This document shows, piece by piece, positions 40,466 through 58,632 of a stretch of 64,000 bases of DNA. Numbering within the stretch: the first letter of the stretch is position 1; each line of letters opens with the position of its first letter. Source of the DNA: JAOUEA01 sp963825635. GTDB taxonomy: Bacteria; Actinomycetota; UBA4738; HRBIN12. Both the position numbers and the translations under genes were made by a program. A model generated the notes under the pieces. The model searched no databases and had not been told where the DNA came from. It was given only the letters and a program-made list of their open reading frames with translations. The DNA is taken from assembly GCA_963825635.1 (NCBI GenBank), contig CAWGTU010000003.1:248001-312000 (forward strand), in the 5' to 3' direction.

Positions 40466-41364
40466 CAGCTCTCGCCACCTTCCGCGGACGCCGGTGCCTC
40501 GGTCGCCTCCGGCGCAGGTGCCTCGGGCGGCTCCGGCGCTGACGCCTCGGCCGCCGGCGTCAGGGCGGGCTCGGCCGTGGGCTCGGCAGGCGTGGGCTCG
40601 GCCGTGGGCTCGGCGGGCGTGGGCTCGGCAGGCGTCGAGCCGCCTCGCCCGGCCGTGTCGACCTGCTGGGCCGAGGCGTGGGCGCGAGCGAGCGCGCGCT
40701 CGGTCTGCTGCTCACGGTGCGGCACCTCGTCGCCGTGGTAGACCCAGACCTTCACGCCGATGATGCCGAACGTGGTCTTGGCTTCGGCCGTACCGAAGTC
40801 GACCTTGGCGCGCAGGGTGTGCAGGGGCACGCGGCCCTCGCGGTACCACTCGCGCCGACCCATCTCCGATCCTCCGAGGCGGCCGCCGGTCGCCACGCGC
40901 ACGCCGAGGGCACCCGAGCGCATCGCCGTCTGCACGGCACGGCGCATCGCGCGGCGGAACGCCACACGACCGGCCAGCTGTTCGGCGACGCCCTGCGCGA
41001 GCAGGGTGGCATCGGTCTCCGGGCGCGACTCGCTCGCGGCCTGGTTCATGTCCTCGACCTTCACGTCGACCCGCTTCTTCGTGTAGCGCTCGATGTCCTT
41101 GCGCAGCCGGTCGACCTCGGCGCCCTTGCGGCCGATCACGATGCCGGGACGGGCCGTGCGGATGAACACCCAGATCTGGTCGCCCTTGCGCTCGATGTCG
41201 ATCGAGCTGATGCCGGCGCGCGAGAGGCGGGACCGGATGTGCTTGCGGATCCAGATGTCCTCGTGGAGCTGACCGGCGTACTCACGCCGGCCGGCGTACC
41301 AGTTGGACTTCCAGGGGTAGATGACCCCCAGCCGGAACCCGTACGGGTTGACCTTGTGACCCAC
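40465..41364 (-). CDS. rpsC: 30S ribosomal protein S3 with acidic repeat tail
   Basis: uS3, at the mRNA entry channel. The first about 215 residues are standard: MGHKVNPYGFRLGVIYPWKSNWYA, the KH domain with PGIVIGRKGAEVDRLRKDIE, and GVKVWVYHGDEV. After AHASAQQVDTAGRG the protein continues about 65 residues as Pro/Ala/Glu repeats (units of PTPAEPTAEP) ending ASAEGGES. The DNA encoding them is also repetitive (about 40555-40630). Extensions here are common in actinobacteria, but this one is long and tandemly built. Confidence 0.96.
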   Translation of the reverse strand: MGHKVNPYGFRLGVIYPWKSNWYAGRREYAGQLHEDIWIRKHIRSRLSRAGISSIDIERKGDQIWVFIRTARPGIVIGRKGAEVDRLRKDIERYTKKRVDVKVEDMNQAASESRPETDATLLAQGVAEQLAGRVAFRRAMRRAVQTAMRSGALGVRVATGGRLGGSEMGRREWYREGRVPLHTLRAKVDFGTAEAKTTFGIIGVKVWVYHGDEVPHREQQTERALARAHASAQQVDTAGRGGSTPAEPTPAEPTAEPTPAEPTAEPALTPAAEASAPEPPEAPAPEATEAPASAEGGES

Positions 41365-41708
41365 TAGGCTTCCTCTCCCATCGTCTCCACCACGAGCGTC
41401 ACGTGCGACGTGCGCTTGCGCACCCGCGTGGCGCGGCCGTAGGCGCGCGGCCGGTAGCGCCGCAGCGTCGGGCCGTCGTCGACCCAGGCGCGCGACACCA
41501 TCAGGTTCTCCTCGATCACGCCGGGCTGCTGCTCGGCGTTGGCGATCGCCGAATTCAGCAGCTTCTCGACCTCGGGCGTCGGCCCGAGCGGCGAGAACCG
41601 CAGGATGCGCCGCGCCTCGGCCACGTGCTGGCCGCGGATCATGTCGATCACGCGCCGCATCTTCCGCGGCGACGTGCGCACGTACTTCATGGTGGCTCGC
41701 GCTTGCAC
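41364..41708 (-). CDS. rplV: 50S ribosomal protein L22
   Basis: uL22, 114 residues, lines the exit tunnel. MKYVRTSPRKMRRVIDMIRGQHVAEARRIL and the beta-hairpin region GPTLRRYRPRAYGRATRVRKRTSHVTLVV. One base overlaps rpsC, and rpsS ends one base upstream. Confidence 0.97.
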   Translation of the reverse strand: MQARATMKYVRTSPRKMRRVIDMIRGQHVAEARRILRFSPLGPTPEVEKLLNSAIANAEQQPGVIEENLMVSRAWVDDGPTLRRYRPRAYGRATRVRKRTSHVTLVVETMGEEA

Positions 41709-41990
41709 TTACCTCACTCCGCTCCGGCGCTCGTCACGGGAGTGCGAACGGAAGGTGCGCGTCGGCGCGAACTCGCCGAGCTTGTGCCCCACCATCGACT
41801 CCGAGATGAAGACCGGCACGTGCTTGCGACCGTCGTGCACGGCGATCGTGTGCCCGAGCATGTCGGGCACGATCGTGGACCGGCGCGACCACGTCTTGAC
41901 GACGCGCTTGTCGCCCTTCTTGTTCATGTCGTCGATCTTGACCATGAGGTGCTCGTCGACGAACGGACCCTTCTTGACGGACCTGGGCAC
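41709..41990 (-). CDS. rpsS: 30S ribosomal protein S19
   Basis: uS19, 93 residues: MPRSVKKGPFVDEHLMVKIDDMNKKGDKRVVKTWSRRSTIVPDMLGHTIAVHDGRKHVPVFISESMVGHKLGEFAPTRTFRSHS. Standard head protein. Directly abuts rplB. Confidence 0.97.
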   Translation of the reverse strand: MPRSVKKGPFVDEHLMVKIDDMNKKGDKRVVKTWSRRSTIVPDMLGHTIAVHDGRKHVPVFISESMVGHKLGEFAPTRTFRSHSRDERRSGVR

Positions 41991-42821
41991 CTAGCCACGC
42001 CCCTTCCCACGGCGACGGACGATGTACTTGTTCGACGCCTTGTTCTTCTTGCGGGTTCGACCTTCCTTCTTGCCCCACGGCGACGCGGGGTGCCGGCCGC
42101 CCGATGATTTGCCTTCGCCGCCGCCCAGGGGGTGGTCGACGGGGTTCATCGCCACACCGCGCACGGACGGACGCTTGTTCTTCCAGCGAGCGCGGCCCGC
42201 CTTGCCGAGCGAGATCAGCTCGTGCTCGGGGTTGCCGACCGTGCCGACGGTGGCCCTGGCGCCGGCGGGCACCAGGCGCGTCTCGCCCGAGGGCAGGCGC
42301 ACGGTCGCCATCGAGCCTTCCTTCGCCATGAGCTGCACGCTCGCCCCGGCCGAACGCGCGAGCTTCGCGCCCGCTCCCGGCTTCAGCTCGATCGCGTGCA
42401 CCACCGTGCCCACCGGGATGTTGCGCAGCGCCAAGGCGTTGCCGGGACGGATCTCGGCATCGGGACCGCTCATCAGCTGATCGCCCTGCTTCACGCCCTG
42501 CGGCGCGAGGATGTAACGCTTCTCTCCATCGGCGTAGTGCAGCAGGGCGATGCGCGCGCTGCGGTTCGGGTCGTACTCGATGTGCGCGACCTTGGCCGGC
42601 ACGCCGTCCTTGTTCCGCTTGAAGTCGATCACGCGGTAGCGCTGCTTCGTGCCGCCGCCCTGGTGGCGCGTCGTGATACGACCGTGCACGTTGCGACCGG
42701 CCTTGCGGTGCTTCTTCTCGAGCAGCGACTTCTCGGGGGTCGAGCGGGTGATCTCGTCGAACGACGAGACGCTCGCCCCGCGTCGGCCCGGGGTCGTCGG
42801 CTTGTACTTACGGACGGCCAT
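41991..42821 (-). CDS. rplB: 50S ribosomal protein L2
   Basis: uL2, 276 residues, needed for subunit joining and peptidyl-transferase function. MAVRKYKPTTPGRRGASVSSFDEITRS at the N terminus. The universal C-terminal loop RGVAMNPVDHPLGGGEGKSSGGRHPASPWG carries the key His. Ends in the usual basic tail (KKNKASNKYIVRRRGKGRG). Confidence 0.97.
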   Translation of the reverse strand: MAVRKYKPTTPGRRGASVSSFDEITRSTPEKSLLEKKHRKAGRNVHGRITTRHQGGGTKQRYRVIDFKRNKDGVPAKVAHIEYDPNRSARIALLHYADGEKRYILAPQGVKQGDQLMSGPDAEIRPGNALALRNIPVGTVVHAIELKPGAGAKLARSAGASVQLMAKEGSMATVRLPSGETRLVPAGARATVGTVGNPEHELISLGKAGRARWKNKRPSVRGVAMNPVDHPLGGGEGKSSGGRHPASPWGKKEGRTRKKNKASNKYIVRRRGKGRG

Positions 42822-42823
42822 GG

Positions 42824-43111
42824 CTACCCACCCTCGAAGATCTCGATCGCGTCGCCCTCGGCGAGGGTGACGATGGCGCGCTTCTCGTCGGGACGCTTGC
42901 CCTTCGTGTAGCCGCGGCGCTTCACCTTGCCGCGGCGGTGCAGCGTGTTCACGGAGGTCACACGGACCTCCCAGATCGCCTGCACGGCTTCCTTGATCTC
43001 GGTCTTGTTCGCACGCTTGTCGACCAGGAACGTGTAGGTGTTCTGCTCGAGCCCGGCGTAGGACTTCTCCGACACGATCGGGCGGATGATCACGTCACGG
43101 GGCGACTTCAC
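42824..43111 (-). CDS. rplW: 50S ribosomal protein L23
   Basis: uL23, 95 residues, the docking site for trigger factor and SRP at the exit. SPRDVIIRPIVSEKSYAGLEQNTYTFLVDKRANKTEIKEAVQAIWEVRVTSVNTLHRRGKVKRRGYTKGKRPDEKRAIVTLAEGD. Overlaps the rplD stop (ATGA-type). Confidence 0.97.
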   Translation of the reverse strand: MKSPRDVIIRPIVSEKSYAGLEQNTYTFLVDKRANKTEIKEAVQAIWEVRVTSVNTLHRRGKVKRRGYTKGKRPDEKRAIVTLAEGDAIEIFEGG

Positions 43112-43797
43112 GACGCCTCACCCGCCTCGGCGGTTTCGCCCTTCTCCGCCTCGGGCGCGGAGCCCTTCTTGCCCTCGAGCGCGTCGAGGGCGTCGCCGGT
43201 CAGGAGCACACGGTCGGCCCACAGCACGTCGTAGGTGCCGAGCCCGCCCGCGTAGGCGACCTTCACGTCGGTGAGGTTGCGGAACGACTTCTCGGCGGCG
43301 CCGTCGTCGGTCGGCCGCGCGAGCACGACGAGCACGTTCCCGCTGAGCTCGAGCGTCGAGAGGAGCTCGGCGGCCCGCCTCGTCTTCGGCTCGTCGAAGG
43401 CGATCTCGGTCACGACGGCGAGCTTCCCGCTCGCCAGCGCGTCGGTGAGCGCCGAGCGGAGCGCGCCCTTGCGCATCTTCTTGTTCACACGCATCGAGTG
43501 GTCGCGCGGCTGCGGCCCGTGCGCCACACCGCCGCCGACCCATTGGGGGGAGCGGATCGAGCCCTGGCGCGCGCGCCCGGTGCCCTTCTGGCGCCACGGC
43601 TTGCGGCCGCCGCCCGCGACCTCGCCGCGGGTCTTCGTCGAGTGCGTCCCGGCGCGGAGCCCCGCGAGGCCCGCGATCACCACCTGGTGCATCAGCGGCA
43701 CGCTCACGGGCGCCTCGAAGACGTCGGTCGCGAGGTCGCGCGAGCCCGACTTCTTGCCCTGGGCGTCGAGGATGTCGATCGTCGCCATCTCAGGCAC
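43108..43797 (-). CDS. rplD: 50S ribosomal protein L4
   Basis: uL4, 229 residues: STKTRGEVAGGGRKPWRQKGTGRARQGSIRSPQWVGGGVAHGP is the tunnel loop, with a globular C-terminal half ending TYDVLWADRVLLTGDALDALEG. The last 20 residues (KKGSAPEAEKGETAEAGEAS) are an acidic tail beyond the usual end. In many bacteria L4 regulates the S10 operon; no leader target is evident here. Overlaps rplC by 8 nt. Confidence 0.96.
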   Translation of the reverse strand: MPEMATIDILDAQGKKSGSRDLATDVFEAPVSVPLMHQVVIAGLAGLRAGTHSTKTRGEVAGGGRKPWRQKGTGRARQGSIRSPQWVGGGVAHGPQPRDHSMRVNKKMRKGALRSALTDALASGKLAVVTEIAFDEPKTRRAAELLSTLELSGNVLVVLARPTDDGAAEKSFRNLTDVKVAYAGGLGTYDVLWADRVLLTGDALDALEGKKGSAPEAEKGETAEAGEAS

Positions 43798-44455
43798 CCT
43801 TCGTCGCCGGTGACTTGACCGCGGACCGAACCATCACGAGCCCACCCTCGGGTCCGGGCACGGCGCCCCTCACGAGCAGCAGGTTGCGCTCGGGGTCGGC
43901 CTGCACCACGGTGAGGTTCAGCACCGTGACGCGCGAGTTGCCGTGTTGACCCGCCATGCGCATGCCCTTGAAGACACGGCTCGGCGTGGCGCAGGCGCCG
44001 ATCGCGCCGGGCGCGCGATGGACCCGGTGGGTACCGTGGCTGGCCTTGAGTCCGGCGAACCCGTGGCGCTTCATCACGCCCGCGAACCCCTTGCCCTTGG
44101 ACACCCCGACGACGTCGACCAGGTCGCCCGCCTCGAAGAGGTCGGCCCGCAGCTCCTGCCCGGGCTCGTACGTGCCGGCATCGGGCGTGCGCAGCTCCAC
44201 GAGGTGACGGCGCGGCTCGGCCGAGTTCGCCTCGTAGTGGCCCTGCATCGGCTTCGTGACCTTGTTCGGGCGCACGTCGCCGAACGCCAGCTGCACGGCG
44301 TCGTAACCGTCGCGCTCCTCGGTCTTGATCTGGGCCACGACGCAGGGGCCCGCCTTGATCACGGTGACCGGCACGGCTCGGGTGTCGTCGAAGACCTGGG
44401 TCATGCCCAGCTTCGTGCCCAAGATGCCCTTCACGGTCTTCACGTCTCCTGGCAT
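43790..44455 (-). CDS. rplC: 50S ribosomal protein L3
   Basis: uL3, 221 residues: VKGILGTKLGMTQVFDDTRAVPVTVIKAGPCVVAQIKT, GKGFAGVMKRHGFAGLKASHGTHRVHRAPGAIGACATPSRVFKGMRMAGQHG, and VVQADPERNLLLVRGAVPGPEGGLVMV. The 8 residues before VKGILG are extra. Close to the peptidyl-transferase centre in the ribosome. Confidence 0.96.
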   Translation of the reverse strand: MPGDVKTVKGILGTKLGMTQVFDDTRAVPVTVIKAGPCVVAQIKTEERDGYDAVQLAFGDVRPNKVTKPMQGHYEANSAEPRRHLVELRTPDAGTYEPGQELRADLFEAGDLVDVVGVSKGKGFAGVMKRHGFAGLKASHGTHRVHRAPGAIGACATPSRVFKGMRMAGQHGNSRVTVLNLTVVQADPERNLLLVRGAVPGPEGGLVMVRSAVKSPATKGA

Positions 44456-44462
44456 GGCGTCC

Positions 44463-44771
44463 TCAGAGCTTGATCTCGATGTCGACCCCGGCCGACAGGT
44501 TCAGGCGTTGGAGCTCCTGCACCGTCTTGGAGGTGGCGTCGACGATGTCGATCAGCCGCTTGTGCGTGAGCATCTGGAAGTGCTCGCGCGAGTCCTTGTA
44601 CTTGTGCGGCGAACGGATCACCGTGTAGATGGCGCGTTCCGTCGGCAGCGGCACCGGGCCGATCACCTTGGCACCCGTGCGGGTGACGTGTTCGACGATG
44701 TCGCGCGCGGCGACGTCGAGCATGCGGTGGTCGTAGGCCCGAAGCTTGATGCGGATCTTGGGTCCTGCCAC
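44463..44771 (-). CDS. rpsJ: 30S ribosomal protein S10
   Basis: uS10 of 102 residues, also NusE in antitermination. KIRIKLRAYDHRMLDVAARDIVEHVTRTGAKVIGPVPLPTERAIYTVIRSPHKYKDSREHFQMLTHKRLIDIVDATSKTVQELQRLNLSAGVDIEIKL. Starts at GTG 44771; the leader to tuf is a purine-rich repeat. Opens the S10 operon. Confidence 0.97.
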   Translation of the reverse strand: MAGPKIRIKLRAYDHRMLDVAARDIVEHVTRTGAKVIGPVPLPTERAIYTVIRSPHKYKDSREHFQMLTHKRLIDIVDATSKTVQELQRLNLSAGVDIEIKL

Positions 44772-44786
44772 GGTCGTCGCGCCTTC

Positions 44787-44816
44787 TCTCTCGTCTCTCG
44801 GTCTCTCGGTTCTCGG

Positions 44817-44818
<2 letters not shown>
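44787..44818. repeat. short purine/pyrimidine repeat before rpsJ
   Basis: CTCTCGGT at 44795-44802 and 44803-44810, with degenerate copies on both sides, fills the tuf-rpsJ spacer. On the mRNA it reads as (ACCGAGAG)n, an almost uninterrupted purine-rich track just before the rpsJ ribosome-binding region. Possibly a stand-by site for ribosomes, or simple replication slippage. Confidence 0.6.
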
Positions 44819-46004
<1,186 letters not shown>

Positions 46005-46034
46005 CTCCGGTTCTCCCCTGTTCCTTCGCGTCCG

Positions 46035-48194
<2,160 letters not shown>

Positions 48195-48252
48195 CGGTCC
48201 CCCTTCAGTCGAGAACCGGCCCCTGAGGGCCGGTTCCGGGAATGCTCGTCGA

Positions 48253-48723
48253 TCACCAGCGGTAGTGGGCGAAGGCCTTGTTGGCCTCGGCCATCTTGTG
48301 CATGTCTTCGCGGCGCTTCACCGAGGTGCCGGCGCCGTTGGCGGCATCCATGATCTCGGCGGTGAGCCGCTCGGCCATCGAGTTCTCGCGGCGCGCTCGG
48401 CTGTAGTTCACGAGCCAGCGGAGCGCGAGCGTCGTGCCGCGCTGCGGCTTGACCTCGACGGGTACCTGATAGGAAGCCCCGCCGACGCGACGGGACTTGA
48501 CCTCGAGCATCGGCCGCACGTTGTCGACGGCGCGCTTGAGGGTGACCACCGGGTCGTTGGCGGTCTTCTGGCTGATCTGCTCGAGCGCCTCGTAGACGGC
48601 GCGCTCGGCCACGGTCTTCTTCCCGTCGAGCAGCACCTTGTTGATGAGCTGCGTGACGAGGGGGTTCTGGTACACGGGGTCGGGAGCGACCTCGCGACGG
48701 ACGGCGGGACCCTTGCGCGGCAT
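48253..48723 (-). CDS. rpsG: 30S ribosomal protein S7
   Basis: uS7, 156 residues: MPRKGPAVRREVAPDPVYQNPLVTQLINKVLLDGKKTVAERAVYEALE, PMLEVKSRRVGGASYQVPVEV, and RENSMAERLTAEIMDAANGAGTSVKRREDMHKMAEANKAFAHYRW. Primary binder of the 3' major domain of 16S rRNA. Abuts rpsL; 58 bp before fusA. Confidence 0.97.
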   Translation of the reverse strand: MPRKGPAVRREVAPDPVYQNPLVTQLINKVLLDGKKTVAERAVYEALEQISQKTANDPVVTLKRAVDNVRPMLEVKSRRVGGASYQVPVEVKPQRGTTLALRWLVNYSRARRENSMAERLTAEIMDAANGAGTSVKRREDMHKMAEANKAFAHYRW

Positions 48724-49098
48724 CTACTCCCCGCCCTTCTTCGCGCCGTAGTGCGAGCGCGCCTGCTTGCGGCCCTTGACCCCGGCGGTGTCGAGCGTGC
48801 CGCGGACGATCTTGTAGCGAACGCCCGGCAGGTCCTTCACGCGACCGCCGCGCACGAGCACGATCGAGTGCTCCTGCAGGTTGTGGCCCTCGCCGGGGAT
48901 GTAGGCGGTGACCTCGACCTGGCTCGTGAGCCGCACACGCGCGACCTTGCGCAGCGCGGAGTTCGGCTTCTTCGGGGTGAAGGTCATGACACGCGTGCAG
49001 ACGCCACGCCGCTGCGGGGACCCCTTCAGCGCGGGGGCCTTCGTCTTCGCCTTGGGGGACTTGCGCCCCTTGCGTACCAGTTGCTCGATCGTGGGCAT
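48724..49098 (-). CDS. rpsL: 30S ribosomal protein S12
   Basis: uS12, 124 residues, in the decoding centre. RRGVCTRVMTFTPKKPNSALRKVARVRL has the lysine at the classic streptomycin position 43 region, and VRGGRVKDLPGVRYKIVRGTLD the second (position 88 region), both wild type. PTIEQLVRKGRK at the N terminus. First gene of the str operon, with its own promoter 170 bp upstream. Confidence 0.97.
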   Translation of the reverse strand: MPTIEQLVRKGRKSPKAKTKAPALKGSPQRRGVCTRVMTFTPKKPNSALRKVARVRLTSQVEVTAYIPGEGHNLQEHSIVLVRGGRVKDLPGVRYKIVRGTLDTAGVKGRKQARSHYGAKKGGE

Positions 49099-49272
49099 AG
49101 ATCTCTCGTCTGCACTCTGTCGTTGTCAAACACCGGAGCCCGGCGTGAGCCGAGCCCGCGGGCCGTTCGGAACCGGTGCGGACGCAGCGCGAACGCCGCT
49201 CGAACCCGCTGATCCCACTCCGAAGGGAGTCGAAACGCGCCGGTGGCCCGCCGAGCCGGGGCGCGAGGAACA

Positions 49273-49301
49273 AAGCTACAGGTCACACGCACGAGCGTCA
49301 A
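49273..49301 (-). promoter_or_regulatory. str-operon (rpsL) promoter
   Basis: Minus-strand TTGACG (49301-49296) and TAGCTT (49278-49273) are 17 bp apart. The start would be about 49266, giving a 168-nt leader before rpsL, long enough for antitermination or autoregulation. A second TTGACA (49128-49123 region) near the gene has no matching -10. The remainder of the 289-bp gap (49099-49387) contains no gene. Confidence 0.65.
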
Positions 49302-49387
49302 CGCGCGCGGGGTGCCTCGGCGGCCCGTGTGAGGTGGCTCGCCACCCGCGGTGCGTGCGGCTGGTGCGCTGCTAGCGTACCCGCCCG

Positions 49388-50179
49388 ATGGGGTCACTGT
49401 CCCGTGAGGTCTCGGTCGCCGCTCGCGCCGCCGAGCGCGGTGCCGAGGTGGTGCGGGCGGCCGGGCTCGGCGGCGGCGTGGGCGTGCGGGCCAAGGAACT
49501 GCCGGGCGACTACGTGACCGAGGTGGACGTGGCCGCGGAGCGAGCGATCGTGTCGCTGCTCGATGCCGAGGGGGGAGGCGTGGGCGTCCACGGCGAAGAG
49601 AGCGGCGGGGTCGACATCGCCGACGCGTGGGTGGTCGATCCGCTCGACGGCACCACGAACTTCGCGCACGGGTTCTGGGCGGTGGGGGTCTCGGTCGCGT
49701 TGGTTCGGGGTGGGGTCCCGGTGGCGGGGGCCGTCTGCGCCCCGTTCCTCGGGGTGACGTGGATGGCGGGCCGGGGCGAGGGCTCCTGGCGGGTGGACGG
49801 CGGCGGGGAACCGGGGCGGCTCACGGTCTCGTCGGTCGACCCGGCGCACGCGGTCGTGGGCACCGGGTTCCCGTTCCGACGCAAGGACCTGCTGCCCCGG
49901 TACCTACGGGCGTTCGAAGGCGCGATCGGGCGGTTCGAGGACCTGCGCCGGCCGGGAGCGGCGGCGCTGGACCTCGCCTGGGTGGCCGAGGGCGTGTTCG
50001 ACGGGTTCTTCGAGCTGGCGCTGGCCCCGTGGGACGTCGCCGCCGGCGGTCTGCTGATCCAGGAAGCTGGTGGCGTCGTCACGGACTGGGACGGGCGGAC
50101 GACGGCTGGCTCGATGGCGACATCCTCGCCGGGAGCGCCCGGCGTGCACGACGTACTGCTCGAGCTCACGGCGGGGTGA
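49388..50179 (+). CDS. inositol-monophosphatase-family phosphatase
   Basis: Mg-dependent sugar-phosphate or inositol-phosphate phosphatase, 263 residues. GDYVTEVDVAAERAI, metal ligands Glu70/71 in HGEESGG, Asp84 and Asp87 in VVDPLDGTTNFAHG, and Asp216 in PWDVAAGGLLIQEAGG are all present. Could be inositol monophosphatase, histidinol-phosphatase (HisN) or a fructose-bisphosphatase-like enzyme; no marker decides. A TAGCGT 10 bp before the ATG suggests a leaderless transcript. On the opposite strand to its neighbours, it splits rpoBC from the str operon. Confidence 0.9.
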   Translation: MGSLSREVSVAARAAERGAEVVRAAGLGGGVGVRAKELPGDYVTEVDVAAERAIVSLLDAEGGGVGVHGEESGGVDIADAWVVDPLDGTTNFAHGFWAVGVSVALVRGGVPVAGAVCAPFLGVTWMAGRGEGSWRVDGGGEPGRLTVSSVDPAHAVVGTGFPFRRKDLLPRYLRAFEGAIGRFEDLRRPGAAALDLAWVAEGVFDGFFELALAPWDVAAGGLLIQEAGGVVTDWDGRTTAGSMATSSPGAPGVHDVLLELTAG

Positions 50180-50235
50180 CGACCGGACGGGTCACCATCG
50201 TCGTTCGAGACTCGCTTCGTGGGGGGTACGCGCGT

Positions 50236-50296
50236 GACTAGGCAAGGACCTCCGTGTTTTCGTTGCAGGTCCAACTACGGAGGTCCCTGCCTAGTC
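50236..50296. repeat. large imperfect inverted repeat upstream of the marR-type gene
   Basis: Arms of 20 bp (50236-50255 and 50277-50296) match at 19 positions around a 21-nt loop. The arms read GACTAGGCA(A/G)GGACCTCCGT. It fills much of the 201-bp space between the phosphatase stop and the MarR start. No T tract follows, so it is not a classic terminator. Candidates are an autoregulatory MarR operator, a structured RNA element, or the remnant of a small mobile element. The remaining spacer holds nothing recognisable. Confidence 0.7.
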
Positions 50297-50380
50297 GCTG
50301 GGCGAGGAAGGTCCGACGGCCGACCATCGACGAACTACGCCGCTTCGCATGTCGGACCCAATCGGTACAACCGCCGGATC

Positions 50381-50866
50381 ATGCCGTGCACGCTCAACCA
50401 CACGTGGCGAGAGCCCGATCCCGACGCCCTCGACATAGTGTTCACCCACCACAAGCTGCATCAACGCATCCGGGTCACGATGGACCAGGCCCTCGAGGGC
50501 AACTACGTCTCCTACGCCCAGTACCGCATGCTCGCGCTCCTCGACCACACGCCGAACATGTTCCTCAACGAGATGGCCCGCGAGCTCCGGGTCTCGCGTC
50601 AGGCCAGCGCCGGCGTGCTCGAGCGCCTCGACCTGGCGGGCCTCGTCGAGCGCGTCGAGGGCTACGAGCACGAACAGGCGAAGCCCTACCGGGTCACCGA
50701 GCTCGGCCGGCATCGGCTCCACCGCATGCACGACCTCGCCCGCACCCGGTTCGCCCCGATCCACGAGCGGCTCGACGCCGACGAGCGCCGCACACTCGTC
50801 GAGCTGATGCTCACCGCCGATCGCGCGCTCGAACCCCCGCGCCGGCCGATGTGGTGGCTGGAGTGA
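50381..50866 (+). CDS. MarR-family transcriptional regulator
   Basis: Winged-helix dimeric regulator of 161 residues. The core YVSYAQYRMLALLDHTPNMFLNEMARELRVSRQASAGVLERLDLAGLVERVEGYEHEQAKPYRVTELG contains the recognition helix and wing. N- and C-terminal helices form the dimer. ATG 50381 is chosen; the upstream frame extends through the inverted repeat without a conserved sequence. It may control itself or the phosphatase gene just upstream. Ends in WW followed by LE. Ligand unknown. Confidence 0.85.
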   Translation: MPCTLNHTWREPDPDALDIVFTHHKLHQRIRVTMDQALEGNYVSYAQYRMLALLDHTPNMFLNEMARELRVSRQASAGVLERLDLAGLVERVEGYEHEQAKPYRVTELGRHRLHRMHDLARTRFAPIHERLDADERRTLVELMLTADRALEPPRRPMWWLE

Positions 50867-50873
50867 TGACGCA

Positions 50874-50905
50874 GCGAGGGCGGGGCCGACAGGCCCCGCC
50901 CTCGC
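50874..50905. terminator. bidirectional terminator between marR-type gene and rpoC
   Basis: A perfect 14-bp stem (GCGAGGGCGGGGCC / GGCCCCGCCCTCGC) with a GACA loop in the 60-bp gap between convergent genes. Very stable and correctly placed to end both the MarR and the rpoBC transcripts. Confidence 0.8.
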
Positions 50906-50926
50906 GGTGACGCGTCTCCCTGGGGA

Positions 50927-54853
<3,927 letters not shown>

Positions 54854-54942
54854 TTAAGCGCTCGCCTCCTCGTGTGGCTTCGGGCGTGGACCGCTCTGCA
54901 CCACGGTCAACGCTCGCGTGTTCCCGCCCGGCTCGTGGCCGT

Positions 54943-58398
<3,456 letters not shown>

Positions 58399-58465
58399 GA
58401 GACACCCCTCCCAGGGAGACTAGAACGGCGCACAGCAGAGCACGTGGACGGCACGGCAATCGGGT

Positions 58466-58502
58466 AGTGTACGCACTGATACGGGCACCGTCAACGGTGC
58501 CC
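58466..58502 (-). promoter_or_regulatory. rpoBC promoter with palindromic -35 region
   Basis: Minus-strand TTGACG (58494-58489) and TACACT (58471-58466) are exactly 17 bp apart, with an expected start near 58459 and a leader of about 60 nt. The -35 box lies at the centre of a perfect 20-bp palindrome, GGGCACCGT-TG-ACGGTGCCC (58502-58483). Such symmetry over a -35 element is typical of an operator for a dimeric protein. Confidence 0.75.
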
Positions 58503-58632
58503 GCCACATCGGCCGACAACGCGGCCTCGTCCCTGGCAGGACGGCAGGAAGATACGCCGTGCGATGGGCCGGGTCAACCCACCGAACGGCCGATGTCTGG
58601 GCGGCGAACGACCCACGCGCTAGGGTGCGGCG

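Noticed and set aside
40555..40635. CRISPR-like or transposon repeat inside rpsC
   Set aside because: The repeats are contiguous, in frame and encode the Pro/Ala/Glu tail; there are no spacers or terminal inverted repeats.
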